This document shows, in pieces, positions 29,342 through 39,137 of a stretch of 39,405 nt of DNA (positions are counted from its first letter, which is position 1; every line of letters starts with the position of its first letter). The notes beneath the pieces are model-generated. The model was given only the letters and a program-made list of their open reading frames with translations, was not told the origin of the DNA and did no database searches. The stretch spans positions 1 to 39,405 of the forward strand of contig JALWPY010000174.1 in assembly GCA_026994915.1 (NCBI GenBank), in the 5' to 3' direction. A program made the position numbers and the translations under genes. Source of the DNA: Campylobacterales bacterium. GTDB lineage: Bacteria > Campylobacterota > Campylobacteria > Campylobacterales > QNZT01.

Positions 29342-30574
29342 TTATTCTCCTGCTGGTGTATCTGTGTATTGTGGATAGGTAAGATGTACTTCGGTTCTTC
29401 GGTTCAGCGCCATACCTTCAGGGGTTCTGTTCGATGCGATCGGCTCACTTTCACCTTTGCCTTCCGTCGTCAGTCTGGATGGGCTGACGCCAAATTTGAC
29501 CAGTGCATCCCTTACTGCTTTCGCACGTCGCTTGGAGAGTGCCATATTGTAGAGTTCAGAGCCTCTCCAGTCTGTATGTCCGATGATATGTACGAGGCTT
29601 CCTTTGTTTTTGATCAGGAATTCGGCAAACTTTTTGACCAGCGGCATGGACTGAGGTGTGATCTCCGCTTTGTCTGTGGCGAAGTGAATCATCAGGTTCG
29701 CTTTGACCGGGCACCCTTTGCTGTCGACACTGAAGTCACACGGTGTATTGGGGCACTGGTCGATGCTGTCTGGCACACCGTCTCTGTCACGATCGGGTTC
29801 GTCGATCTTGACGGGGCACTCTTCACCGGAAAGTGAAGTAATGTTTTTGATGATCTCTGTCTTCATCTCCGGCAGTGGACATCCTGAACCGTCTACACGG
29901 GTGCCCCTGGGGGTGTTGGGACACTTGTCGAAGCGGTCCATAACACCGTCGCCATCGGAGTCGACCATCTTGACAGCGGGTTTTTCATTGAGAATCCTGC
30001 CAAAAGGGACGGAGAAGTTGAGTGTCGTGATCACTTCATTGTCTTCAGATTTTCCCTGGATGGTTTTTCCGCCAAGAATCTGCAGCAGTTTCGCCTCCAG
30101 ACGAACGACGAAACTGTTTTCGCGGAAGCGGTATCCGGCACCCAGACCACCCTGGATAAAGCCATGGCTTTCAAAGCCCTGCGTTTCATCAGTAACGTAT
30201 TCATATCCGGCGCCCACCAGGCCGTAAGGGAAGAAGTTTGTCGTATTGGGGAGTTCGTAGACGGCATTGATGGAGCCCTTGAGCAGAGAGTTGACCTCTT
30301 CGGCTTTGAGCCCGTCGATCAGCTTCTCTTTGTCCGTGATCCGGACATACTCAAAGTCGAATCTCGGTTTGACAGTATAGTTGTTCATCTGAAAATTGAC
30401 GCCGAAAGTGGCGTTTTTCAGTTTGACACCATCGTCGTTTTTGATGGAAGTGGCACCCAGAGTGGCCGCCATGTCGTATGCTCTCATGTTCTCGGGCATG
30501 GTGTTTGTCGCACTAAACGCCGACGTCGCCAGGATGGTAGTAGCCAATACTGCGCTGGTAAGCACTCTTTTCAT
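29342..30574 (-). CDS. OmpA-family outer membrane protein with TSP3 repeats
   Basis: Signal peptide from ATG 30574; beta-barrel region; DSDGDGVMDRFDKCPNTPRGTRVDGSGC; OmpA C-terminal IIGHTDWRGSELYNMALSKRRAKAVRDAL. Confidence 0.92.
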   Translation of the reverse strand: MKRVLTSAVLATTILATSAFSATNTMPENMRAYDMAATLGATSIKNDDGVKLKNATFGVNFQMNNYTVKPRFDFEYVRITDKEKLIDGLKAEEVNSLLKGSINAVYELPNTTNFFPYGLVGAGYEYVTDETQGFESHGFIQGGLGAGYRFRENSFVVRLEAKLLQILGGKTIQGKSEDNEVITTLNFSVPFGRILNEKPAVKMVDSDGDGVMDRFDKCPNTPRGTRVDGSGCPLPEMKTEIIKNITSLSGEECPVKIDEPDRDRDGVPDSIDQCPNTPCDFSVDSKGCPVKANLMIHFATDKAEITPQSMPLVKKFAEFLIKNKGSLVHIIGHTDWRGSELYNMALSKRRAKAVRDALVKFGVSPSRLTTEGKGESEPIASNRTPEGMALNRRTEVHLTYPQYTDTPAGE

Positions 30575-30683
30575 CCGCAATCCTTTATTTAAGTTTCTAA
30601 ATGTACTCATTCTACTTATATTTAGTTAAAAAAAGCATAAATAGTTGAGATAATTGCAGATTTATTTTACCAAATATAATAAT

Positions 30684-31577
30684 TTAATTAAACTCTTTAC
30701 TTATATAATTTGTTAAGTCATCTTTAAGTAGTTTGATTCTTTGGGAAAATTGTGAAGTATTGAAAGTTTCCTGCCGTTTGGCGAGCTGTGCGGTATGGGT
30801 GGTGATTGCCTCTGCAAGTGCGTCGAGACCGAGCTTTCCGTCCAGATACATGAGGGTTTCATGTATGCCGATCGCTTTCATGGGGTTGGGTTTGCGGCCG
30901 TACTTTCTTTCGAGTGCGAAAACCTCTTCGACGAGGCCGTCGGCGATCATCGCTTCCGTACGTTGTGCGATACGCTTACGCAGCAGGTCACGATCGACGG
31001 CGATCTCGAAAACGGGGATCTCCGGGATGACGGGTGCACGGCGGTTTTGTGCGAAAAACGTCGTTGCATCCATGCCGCTTTCGTAAAAGATTTCGAGCCA
31101 TTTCTGGATGCGGTAGCGGTCGTTTGGAGAGATTTTGTCGGCGTAGGTGCTGTCATGGTGTCTGATCAGTGCGTAGGCTTCCGGGAGATCGCGCATCTGC
31201 TGTGCGATCCGCTGCAGGGTTTCGGATGACGGGGTGACTTTGGGAGAGAGCCCCTCCATGAGCGACTTGAGGTAGAATCCGGTCCCACCGACGATGATCA
31301 GATGCTTTCCTTCCGCCATGCTCGCTTTTTTGGCTTCATGATAGAGATCGAAAAAGGTGGCGGCACTGAAGTAGTCGTCGATCTCCAGCACGTCGATCCC
31401 GAAGTGTCTGATGCCGCCACGCTCTTCCGGTGTCGGCTTCGCCGAGACGATGTCGGTCTCTTTGTATATGGCGAGGGAGTCGAGGGAGAGGATGTTCGCA
31501 CCGACTCTGCGGGCGATCTCGACAGCGAGTGCGGATTTGCCCGAAGCAGTCGGGCCCAGAAGTGCGATCTCTTTCAT
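30684..31577 (-). CDS. miaA: tRNA dimethylallyltransferase MiaA
   Basis: ALLGPTASGKSALAVEIA, LSLDSLAIYKETDIVSAKP, IIVGGTGFYLKSL, NPMKAIGIHE. Confidence 0.94.
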   Translation of the reverse strand: MKEIALLGPTASGKSALAVEIARRVGANILSLDSLAIYKETDIVSAKPTPEERGGIRHFGIDVLEIDDYFSAATFFDLYHEAKKASMAEGKHLIIVGGTGFYLKSLMEGLSPKVTPSSETLQRIAQQMRDLPEAYALIRHHDSTYADKISPNDRYRIQKWLEIFYESGMDATTFFAQNRRAPVIPEIPVFEIAVDRDLLRKRIAQRTEAMIADGLVEEVFALERKYGRKPNPMKAIGIHETLMYLDGKLGLDALAEAITTHTAQLAKRQETFNTSQFSQRIKLLKDDLTNYISKEFN

Positions 31578-31616
31578 ATGCAGATTATAACATAAGAGTT
31601 TGGATATACTTCGCCC

Positions 31617-33398
31617 ATGCAAAAATTGGAAGTTCTGGAAAAAGTTTTCGGGTTCAGCACATTTCGTGCTTTTCAGGAAGAGGCGGTCGATACGATTTTG
31701 TCCGGGCGCGATCTGCTCATGATCCTCCCCACCGGCGGGGGAAAGTCGCTCTGCTATCAGCTCCCCTCCCTCTTGATGGATGGCGTCACGGTGGTCATCT
31801 CGCCGCTGATCGCCCTCATGCAGGATCAGGTCCGGGGTCTGGGTGAGAACGCCATCGCCGCCGCGACGATCAACTCCGACATGAGCGACGAAGAGCGTAT
31901 GAGGGTCTTTGAAGGGCTCAAAAAGGGGGAGATCAAGCTCCTCTACGTCGCACCCGAGCGGCTGGGAGCCAACGGTTTCATCCCCTTCTTGCAGAGTCTG
32001 AATATCAACTTTTTCGTCATCGACGAAGCGCACTGTGTGAGTGAGTGGGGGCATGAATTTCGTGCCGACTACCGCAGGCTCGGCATCCTGAAAGAGCAGT
32101 TTCCTGACACTCCCGTCGCGGCATTTACAGCCACCGCCACTCCGAAGGTCGAAGCGGACATGATCGAAGCGCTCAGACTCAATGACCCCGTGCGCATCCG
32201 TGCAAAGGTCTTACGCAAAAATCTCACCATCTGCACTCAGAAGCGCGTCTCCAACGGACGCACCCAGCTGCTCAACTTTCTGGAGAGGCATAAAAACCAG
32301 AGCGGCATCGTCTACACCTTCACCCGCAAGGAGGCGGAGCAGCTGGCCACCTTTCTCCAGTCGCGTCACATCAGTGCCAGAGCCTATCATGCAAGGCTGG
32401 AACCCGAAGAGAAGGCGGAGGTCATGAAAGCTTTCATGCGCGATCAGATCGACATCGTCGTCGCGACGATCGCCTTCGGGATGGGGATCGACAAGAGCAA
32501 TATCCGTTTCGTTGTGCATACGTCGCTCCCCAAGACGATTGAAAACTACTATCAGGAGATCGGGCGTGCGGGACGCGACGGGCTGGAGAGCGAGACGTTG
32601 CTGCTCTACACCAAAGCGGACGAGATCCAGAAACGCGAACTGATCGACGGGGCACTGAGTGAGGCGTATAAAGAGGTGCTCTATGCCAAGCTGCAGTCGA
32701 TGTACCGTTTCGCACTCAGCTCTGCGTGCAAGCACCGTCTGCTGGCAGTCTACTTCGGGGACGAAGGGGAGGATTGCGGTGACAAGTGTGAGAGCTGTCT
32801 GCGCGGGGAGGTGGCACAGCAGGATATCACCAAAGAGGCGCAGATGTTTCTTTCGGCGATCTACCGTACGGGTGAGCGTTTCGGGCAGAACCACATCATC
32901 GACGTGCTGCGGGGATCGCAAGCGCAAAATATCCTCAAGTTCGGCCATGACAGGCTGACGGTCTTCGGTATCGGAGAGGGGCGCAACAAAAACGAGTGGG
33001 GAATGATCGCCGACCGCCTGTTTGAACTGGAAGCGATCGCCCTGGGGGAGCACCGGGCGCTCAAACTCATGCCCAAAGCGGCTGCCATCCTCAAAGGAGA
33101 GGAACATGTCGAGATCGACGAGGACAAGCTGGGGCATATCCGCCGTGTCAAAATCACCGAAGATCATGAAGAGCGGGATGAAAATTTCGAAGCGTTCCGC
33201 GTACTGCGTATGAAACTCGCCGCCGAAGCGGATCTGCCGGCCTATATGGTTTTCAGCGACAAGACACTCCATGCGATGGCTTCCAGACTGCCGCAGAGCC
33301 GTGAAGAGATGCTTCAGATCAGTGGTATCGGCGAGGTGAAATATGGACGTTACGGCGAAGCGTTTCTGGAACTGTGTCGGGAACTGGGTGGGAAATAG
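31617..33398 (+). CDS. recQ: ATP-dependent DNA helicase RecQ
   Basis: FRAFQEEAVDTILSGRDLLMILPTGGGKSLCYQLP, VIDEAHCVSEWGHEFR, ATIAFGMGIDKSNIR, QEIGRAGRDG, C-terminal HRDC-like segment. Confidence 0.95.
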   Translation: MQKLEVLEKVFGFSTFRAFQEEAVDTILSGRDLLMILPTGGGKSLCYQLPSLLMDGVTVVISPLIALMQDQVRGLGENAIAAATINSDMSDEERMRVFEGLKKGEIKLLYVAPERLGANGFIPFLQSLNINFFVIDEAHCVSEWGHEFRADYRRLGILKEQFPDTPVAAFTATATPKVEADMIEALRLNDPVRIRAKVLRKNLTICTQKRVSNGRTQLLNFLERHKNQSGIVYTFTRKEAEQLATFLQSRHISARAYHARLEPEEKAEVMKAFMRDQIDIVVATIAFGMGIDKSNIRFVVHTSLPKTIENYYQEIGRAGRDGLESETLLLYTKADEIQKRELIDGALSEAYKEVLYAKLQSMYRFALSSACKHRLLAVYFGDEGEDCGDKCESCLRGEVAQQDITKEAQMFLSAIYRTGERFGQNHIIDVLRGSQAQNILKFGHDRLTVFGIGEGRNKNEWGMIADRLFELEAIALGEHRALKLMPKAAAILKGEEHVEIDEDKLGHIRRVKITEDHEERDENFEAFRVLRMKLAAEADLPAYMVFSDKTLHAMASRLPQSREEMLQISGIGEVKYGRYGEAFLELCRELGGK

Positions 33399-33434
33399 CC
33401 GGAGAGGATTCCGACTATTTACTTTTGGTGAAGG

Positions 33435-33881
33435 TTATTTTGTCAGTTTCGCCAGTTGTTCAGGCGTGAGGACTTTTTTGGTGTTGTAGATACATTTGAT
33501 GTGTGCCATCGTCGCATCTGCTTTGAGTTTTGCGATCTCATCGACTTTGGCTTTGAGGCTATCGGGTTCGGCACCCTCCATCGTCGCTTTTGCCACTTCG
33601 TTTTCCAGCTTCATGATTTTGGGTTTGAGGCTTTTGACCGCACCCATCGTCTCTTTGCGGATTTGGGTCAGTTTCTCTTTTTGTTCGTCGCTGAGTCCCA
33701 GATCGTCCCAGTGCATCATGACCAGTTTCGTCAGGTGGGGCATTTTGCCCAGAATCAGAAAGGGTTTTTGCATCTTCTGCATCTTTTTACCCATCTGCGC
33801 GCCCTGACCCATACCGGGCATGGGTGTCGTTGCGAAAGCGAGTGTCGCTGCTGTGGTGATCATCAATACGATTTTTTTCAT
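33435..33881 (-). CDS. Spy/CpxP-like periplasmic protein
   Basis: Signal peptide; LGLSDEQKEKLTQIRKETMG...KVLTPEQLAKL (LTxxQ-like motifs). Confidence 0.72.
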   Translation of the reverse strand: MKKIVLMITTAATLAFATTPMPGMGQGAQMGKKMQKMQKPFLILGKMPHLTKLVMMHWDDLGLSDEQKEKLTQIRKETMGAVKSLKPKIMKLENEVAKATMEGAEPDSLKAKVDEIAKLKADATMAHIKCIYNTKKVLTPEQLAKLTK

Positions 33882-33947
33882 AATTAAATACTCCTTGCGA
33901 TTGTTGATAGAGGAAATTGTAGGGGAAAATAGTGAATGAAAAGTGAA

Positions 33948-34673
33948 CTAGACGGAGATCTTCTGGCCAATGCCGCCCTGGATGAAACGCTCTCCGTAGT
34001 GTTCCTGAAACATTTTGATTGCCAGATCACCGGTGCAGTGGCTGGGACAGACATAGCCGATCTCCAGACGATCGAGTGCTCTGAGGACATCCGCGATCTC
34101 CTGTTTGCTCCGGTCCATCAGATGAAAACCGCCCATCAGCAGTGCGATCGGTTTTTCGAGGATCTCGACGGCACGCTCGGCGATAGAGACGATGCCCGGA
34201 TGCGCACACCCCGTGACGACGACCAGCCCCTTTTCGGTATCGATGACGAGGGACTCCTCCCCGACTTCACTCATCGTCCCGGTGGACCATACGCATGAGA
34301 GAATATGGATGGGGGCTTTATCGACGACGGTGACTGTTTTACAGAGTTTGCGCAGATCCTCTATCAGGTGTCCGGAGAGGGAGTTTGGTGCGACAAGATC
34401 CAGATGCGGATTTGCTTCGACGATCGAATCGACACCGCCGATGTGATCCCAGTGTGGGTGCGAGAGAAAGAGGATGTCGATGGTGGCGGGATCGATGCCC
34501 AGACGCGCCATATTTTGCAGCAAAACACGCCCGTTGCTGCCCGTATCGAAGAGGATGGTGTGCTCGTCCGTTTCGATAAAGGCGGAAAATCCCCACAGCG
34601 GTGTGAAGCCGGGCAGGTAGGCGTAGTTGTCAAAGACAACAGTGATGATTGTCTTGCTGCAGGTAAGTTGCAT
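33948..34673 (-). CDS. MBL-fold metallohydrolase
   Basis: ILFDTGSNGRVLLQNM, LSHPHWDHIGG, VTGCAHPGIVSIAERAVEIL; start ATG 34673. Confidence 0.9.
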   Translation of the reverse strand: MQLTCSKTIITVVFDNYAYLPGFTPLWGFSAFIETDEHTILFDTGSNGRVLLQNMARLGIDPATIDILFLSHPHWDHIGGVDSIVEANPHLDLVAPNSLSGHLIEDLRKLCKTVTVVDKAPIHILSCVWSTGTMSEVGEESLVIDTEKGLVVVTGCAHPGIVSIAERAVEILEKPIALLMGGFHLMDRSKQEIADVLRALDRLEIGYVCPSHCTGDLAIKMFQEHYGERFIQGGIGQKISV

Positions 34674-34674
34674 C

Positions 34675-35091
34675 TCACTCTCCTCTGTAATGGCAATCTT
34701 TTTTGGTGACATCGAAGGCAAAGAGTGGTTTGTGGCTCTTGGCACTCTCATAGCGATAGACGATATCGATACCGCTTTGCAAAAAGCGTTTGGATGATGT
34801 GCAGATGCCTTCTGTGACAGGTTTTCGCATACGTTTGCGGCCTTCAGTGGCGACCTCGGCATCACTTTTTCCCGTCACGTTCAATTCATAGACATAGATC
34901 AGCTTTTCGCCCTTCGGTTCGAGCCTGATGAGCCGTGTATATCTGTCTATCTGCTGTGGCAGGGTTTCGTTTAATCCCTCTGCCGCTTTCTGGACCACCT
35001 GAAGGTTCTGTTGTCTGATCTTGTCGGTGATGCCGGGAGCGGCAAGGATCGGGAGAGCCAAAGTGAGTAGAAGTATGCCTCTTTTGTACAT
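34675..35091 (-). CDS. Secreted conserved hypothetical protein
   Basis: Signal peptide MYKRGILLLTLALPILAAPG; ends 1 nt before the downstream MBL gene start. Confidence 0.6.
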   Translation of the reverse strand: MYKRGILLLTLALPILAAPGITDKIRQQNLQVVQKAAEGLNETLPQQIDRYTRLIRLEPKGEKLIYVYELNVTGKSDAEVATEGRKRMRKPVTEGICTSSKRFLQSGIDIVYRYESAKSHKPLFAFDVTKKDCHYRGE

Positions 35092-35125
35092 ATCGTATCC
35101 TTATTTTACAGATAAGAATTGTATC

Positions 35126-35165
35126 ACAAAAAGGTAAAGCGACTTTTACGAAATCACTTTACCTT
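35126..35165 (-). terminator. Rho-independent terminator of the multiheme cytochrome gene
   Basis: On the minus strand, AAGGTAAAG...CTTTACCTTTTTG: 9-bp stem followed by a T-run. Confidence 0.65.
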
Positions 35166-35176
35166 GCGGATCGGTC

Positions 35177-37564
35177 TCAGCGGCTGCGTCTGCGTCTGAA
35201 GAGCCACCACCCGATCAGTAGTCCGACCAGCAGCGGGATGAGTACCTGTACCCACGCCCCGATGTTGAGCAGCTTGTGCAGGATGTCACCGTGCATCTTC
35301 TTGTCTATTTTGACTCCCGCCATTTCCGCGGCGTGTGTCATAGCGGAGACGGCGAGGTTTCCTTCGGGGATGCTCTGGTGGCAGCTCAGACACATGTCGC
35401 GTCGGTCCATTTTTTGTCTGGTTTCGTTGTCGAGTGCCTGCGAGAGTCTCCAGTGGTCTCCCACGGTCTGTACCTGTTCCCCTTTGTCGTTGATCATGAC
35501 GGAGTAGTCATATTTGAGGTTTGGTGTGGCGGGGACTTGTACCTTATACTGTTTTGGCAGGACTTTTTTGTCGGCAGTCATCAGATCGACAACGGTATCC
35601 TGGGAAGGATCGGAAAAATATTTACCACCGTTGATACCGTAGCCGAGCGCTTTGGCGCTGGCGTGACAGCTTTCGCATGAACGTGATTTTTTACTGACCG
35701 TATGCGGATGTACGGGTGACATGACGATTGACGTTACGCCATCTTTTGGTGTTGGAATGGTGCCGTTGTTTTCGAGGTGTTTATATTTCCAGATGTGGTT
35801 TTGCAGCAGTGCTTTGCCGTCTTTGCCGATGACGGTCAGTGTTACCTGACAGCCCGGGATGGTAGGCGAGATGCGCCCTTCACCGTTTTGACTCAGTGCC
35901 GGATCTTCCCAGCGTAGATAGGATCTGGTTTCGGTCACCTTGCCGTCAACAAGGAACTTTTTGAGATCTTTCACATCTCCGGTAACACCGTTGCGGTGGG
36001 CTTTGGAAGCGGCGAGGAAATCGGGGTTCTGTTTACCGCCGGAGTAGTCGATCTTGACATGACAGCCGTAACACTGAGGCGCCCAGGTGGCATGGCAGGT
36101 GTAGCACTCCAGACGATCGGTATGGGCTTTGATCTGATCCATCGCGATCAGCCCCTCTTTGGAGATTTTCCCCTGAAGTTTGAGCGACTTGAGCGGAGTG
36201 AGGGTGACGGTTTTGCCCGAAGCGAGGTACATGACCACTTTGTTCCCTTTTCTGATCGCTTTGGGGAAAGGGTTGCCGCGTGCGGTCAGGATATAGCCGT
36301 CGCCTTTCTCTTTGGGGACGAATCCCTGTTTGAGATAATCGGGCAGAGATTGAATGACGCCTCTGGGTTTGCCGGTTTTGGGTTTGGTAGCAAACTCGTC
36401 ACCGTATCCCAGCGGCAGTTCCCAGGGAAACTTTTCTGTCGTACCGTGACAGTCCTGGCATTCGATCTCGACTGCACCCAGATTGGCGCCTCTGAAAAAG
36501 CCGTCGCCGTGCAGGTCGTTGGAGGTGTGGCAATCCTGACAGAGCATCCCTTTGGTGTAGTGGATATCTTCGGTCAGGTGGAGGTAGCGTTTAGTGTGGA
36601 GTTTGGGTTGCGGGTTGCCGTGGTCGTCGAACGTCGCTTTGTACTCGGTCTCCATCAGCCCCTGATAGGAGACACCGATACGTTTGCCGCGGTTGTGGCA
36701 GGTGGTACAGGTTTCGACCGAAACACCTGAAAAATTGATGTCATGAATATGGACTTTGACTTTGCGTGAAGACTGGATAGTGTGGACGAGCATATGCCCG
36801 GTGGCGTTTTTGTCGATTGTCGGATCGTTGCCTTCGTAGAGTCCCTGGTTGGAGTAGGGGATGTGACACGAAGCGCAGCCAAGACCCCGGTAGTCGCCCC
36901 GGCGTTTGCGTCCCTTGCCGCCGGTGTGGCAGCGCAGACACTCCTGCCGCAGGTAGGTGTAGACACTCAGGCTCGGATCTTTCTCGACCTCTTCGGCGGT
37001 GGGTGCGGGCGGCAGCTCTTTGGTCACTTTCGGAAAGCCCTGCGGCTCTTTTTTGCTGAGCGCTTCCATATACTTTCGGTAGGTTTCGGTGCCCAGACGT
37101 TTGTGTGCTTCGGGTACTTTGACGCCGAAATCGGTGTAGGTGTGGTTGTAGCCGTCTTTGGCGCCAAACCCCCAGAGTGCCCCGTGGATCTTGCCCTGTT
37201 CGGTTGCCATCAGGTTGTTCCACTGTGCCGAAACCTGTTTGGGGTGACACATGCCGCAGGTATTTTCGTTGATCCATGCGCTGCCCGGATAGGGGTAGAA
37301 CGCCTTGGGACCTTTGTGCTCTTTGAAGTAGGCGACTGTGCCGCTGTGCGCCTGCTCTTTCTCTGTCGCCTCGGGATTACCGCCGTGACAGACGATGCAG
37401 TTGTTGCCTTTGTAGCCGGCATGGTCGGCGACTTCGAGGATCTTTTGCATCATTTTCGAATCTTTGTCGCGGATATCGGCGATGCCGTTATGGCATTTCA
37501 GGCAGCTGTTCTGCGCAAATGCCGATGCCGTGATCGCAAGTATCAAAAGTACCAAGCGCTTCAT
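35177..37564 (-). CDS. Multiheme c-type cytochrome (12 CXXCH), C-terminal membrane anchor
   Basis: CXXCH count in translation: CLKCH, CIVCH, CGMCH, CLRCH, CASCH, CTTCH, CQDCH, CQDCH, CYTCH, CYGCH, CESCH, CLSCH; C-terminal VLIPLLVGLLIGWWLFRRRRSR. Confidence 0.92.
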   Translation of the reverse strand: MKRLVLLILAITASAFAQNSCLKCHNGIADIRDKDSKMMQKILEVADHAGYKGNNCIVCHGGNPEATEKEQAHSGTVAYFKEHKGPKAFYPYPGSAWINENTCGMCHPKQVSAQWNNLMATEQGKIHGALWGFGAKDGYNHTYTDFGVKVPEAHKRLGTETYRKYMEALSKKEPQGFPKVTKELPPAPTAEEVEKDPSLSVYTYLRQECLRCHTGGKGRKRRGDYRGLGCASCHIPYSNQGLYEGNDPTIDKNATGHMLVHTIQSSRKVKVHIHDINFSGVSVETCTTCHNRGKRIGVSYQGLMETEYKATFDDHGNPQPKLHTKRYLHLTEDIHYTKGMLCQDCHTSNDLHGDGFFRGANLGAVEIECQDCHGTTEKFPWELPLGYGDEFATKPKTGKPRGVIQSLPDYLKQGFVPKEKGDGYILTARGNPFPKAIRKGNKVVMYLASGKTVTLTPLKSLKLQGKISKEGLIAMDQIKAHTDRLECYTCHATWAPQCYGCHVKIDYSGGKQNPDFLAASKAHRNGVTGDVKDLKKFLVDGKVTETRSYLRWEDPALSQNGEGRISPTIPGCQVTLTVIGKDGKALLQNHIWKYKHLENNGTIPTPKDGVTSIVMSPVHPHTVSKKSRSCESCHASAKALGYGINGGKYFSDPSQDTVVDLMTADKKVLPKQYKVQVPATPNLKYDYSVMINDKGEQVQTVGDHWRLSQALDNETRQKMDRRDMCLSCHQSIPEGNLAVSAMTHAAEMAGVKIDKKMHGDILHKLLNIGAWVQVLIPLLVGLLIGWWLFRRRRSR

Positions 37565-37655
37565 GTCATTCCCCTCTTTTGTATAAGTTGCACCTATTTT
37601 AACGTATCGTAGGTTCATTTGCTATAATGCAATAAAAATTTCAGGAAACCGTTTC

Positions 37656-38249
37656 ATGAAGCGCAAATCCCCTGCCAGAGAAAAACTCCTCGACGCCGCG
37701 TTCGAAGAGATCTACATCAACGGCTACGCCGCCACTTCCGTCGACACGATTCTGCAGAAAGCCGGCGTACCCAAAGGCTCGCTCTATCACCACTTCGGTT
37801 CCAAAAAAGCGCTCGTGCTGGCGATGGTCAAAGAGCGGCTCTTCCCTAAAATGGATCAGTTTTTCAGGTTCGAAAAAGAGGAGGGGTGCAGTGTGTATGA
37901 AAGCTTTCACAAAACCTTCGTCGCTGTCAGTAAAAACAGACTCCTTATCACCTACGGCTGCCCGCTCTATCGCCTAATGGTCGAACTATCCCCCGTCGAT
38001 CCGGACTTCGACAAACTGCTGCTGACCAAATATGAAGAGATGATTCACGGCATCGCTTCGCTGCTGCGCGCAGGTATCGAAAGCGGTGAATTTACCGAAG
38101 CACTCGACCCGGAAAAATTCGCCCGCTTCATGCTCAGCGCTTCCTGGGGTATCCTCTCGCTATCGCCTTCTGTCTCTTCACCGAAAGCGTTTTTGGAGCA
38201 GAGCTGGTATATTTTCAGGATGTTGGAAGGATATAAAAAACATATATGA
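37656..38249 (+). CDS. TetR family transcriptional regulator
   Basis: REKLLDAAFEEIYINGYAATSVDTILQKAGVPKGSLYHHFGSKKALVLAMV helix-turn-helix; TATAAT upstream. Confidence 0.93.
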   Translation: MKRKSPAREKLLDAAFEEIYINGYAATSVDTILQKAGVPKGSLYHHFGSKKALVLAMVKERLFPKMDQFFRFEKEEGCSVYESFHKTFVAVSKNRLLITYGCPLYRLMVELSPVDPDFDKLLLTKYEEMIHGIASLLRAGIESGEFTEALDPEKFARFMLSASWGILSLSPSVSSPKAFLEQSWYIFRMLEGYKKHI

Positions 38250-38261
38250 CAAATATTAACT

Positions 38262-38638
38262 TTATTGATTGGAATGTTTGCGCTCTGCTGCCAGTGCGGT
38301 TTTTTGTTTCGCTTTGACCTCCGCCCATCTTTTGGCGTCGTTTTCATCTCCCTTCAAAGCGTTGATACGTTGTGCATATTTTTGCAAAGTCCTTTGAAGA
38401 ATCGCTTCATGAGAGGAGACATACCCTTTTGATTTGAGTTTTTGTACCAGCATCAGCCAGCCCCAGAGAATATCACCCAGTTCATCTTCCAAAAAAGCCT
38501 GATTGTTCGGGCGTAACTCCTCTTTGACCTCTTCGACTTCTGAGAGCATTTCTTCGATCAACCACTCCATCTCTGCTCAGCTCTTTTTTGGTCCAGCTTG
38601 TCGTTTTGTGTGCTTAGTTTGATCAATTCATCTATCAT
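38262..38638 (-). pseudogene. MazG-like nucleotide pyrophosphohydrolase interrupted by a frameshift
   Basis: ORF1 38558-38638 (MIDELIKLSTQNDKLDQKRAEQRWSG*) with good RBS; ORF2 38262-38570 (MEWLIEEMLSEVEEVKEELRPNN...FLEDELGDILWGWLML) in another frame continues the MazG fold. Confidence 0.7.
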
Positions 38639-38997
38639 CGATATCCCTCTATTCCAAAAATGAATTTGAAGTTTGTTTTGTGCTTCTTTTGCCAATTGAT
38701 AAAACGGTTTGTAGAAAAAGCAATCACATATTTATAGACCCAAATGCGGATATAAACGCCTTTGATTCGGGGAGGGATGATAAACTTCGCCATACGCTTT
38801 TCCCGCGCTCCCTTTTCGACTTCCGTACTTAAAAAAGTAGCGTTACCGAACCCCAGTTCGGCAAAAACTTGTATCTTTTCTGACGATTTCTTCATCTTCT
38901 GTTTTTCTATGCCTTCAAAAGGTGTATCTGTACTTCCAAAAACGTTTTTTGGGAGTAAAGCAGATATATTTTCGAATTGCTGAAGAGGCATATCCAT
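38635..38997 (-). CDS. Hypothetical protein
   Basis: 120-aa ORF with 4-nt overlap into the MazG start; no family recognised. Confidence 0.45.
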   Translation of the reverse strand: MDMPLQQFENISALLPKNVFGSTDTPFEGIEKQKMKKSSEKIQVFAELGFGNATFLSTEVEKGAREKRMAKFIIPPRIKGVYIRIWVYKYVIAFSTNRFINWQKKHKTNFKFIFGIEGYR

Positions 38998-39007
38998 TAA
39001 TTGGAGA

Positions 39008-39137
39008 TCAATAACTCTTCTGTCGGTGCAATACTCTACCGATGATCACAGTATCCTCTGTAACATCTAACGAGTATTCTGTAATTTCCGACTCGTATGC
39101 GGTAAGCAGGTTCGAAATTTGTCAGTTTTTTAAATAC
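39008..39137 (-). pseudogene. RelE/ParE-family toxin remnant (N-terminus missing, internal frameshift)
   Basis: Frame 1 KVFKKLTNFEPAYRIRVGNYRIL, then a 1-nt shift to LDVTEDTVIIGRVLHRQKSY*; together they match the C-terminal half of RelE-like toxins. Confidence 0.75.
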
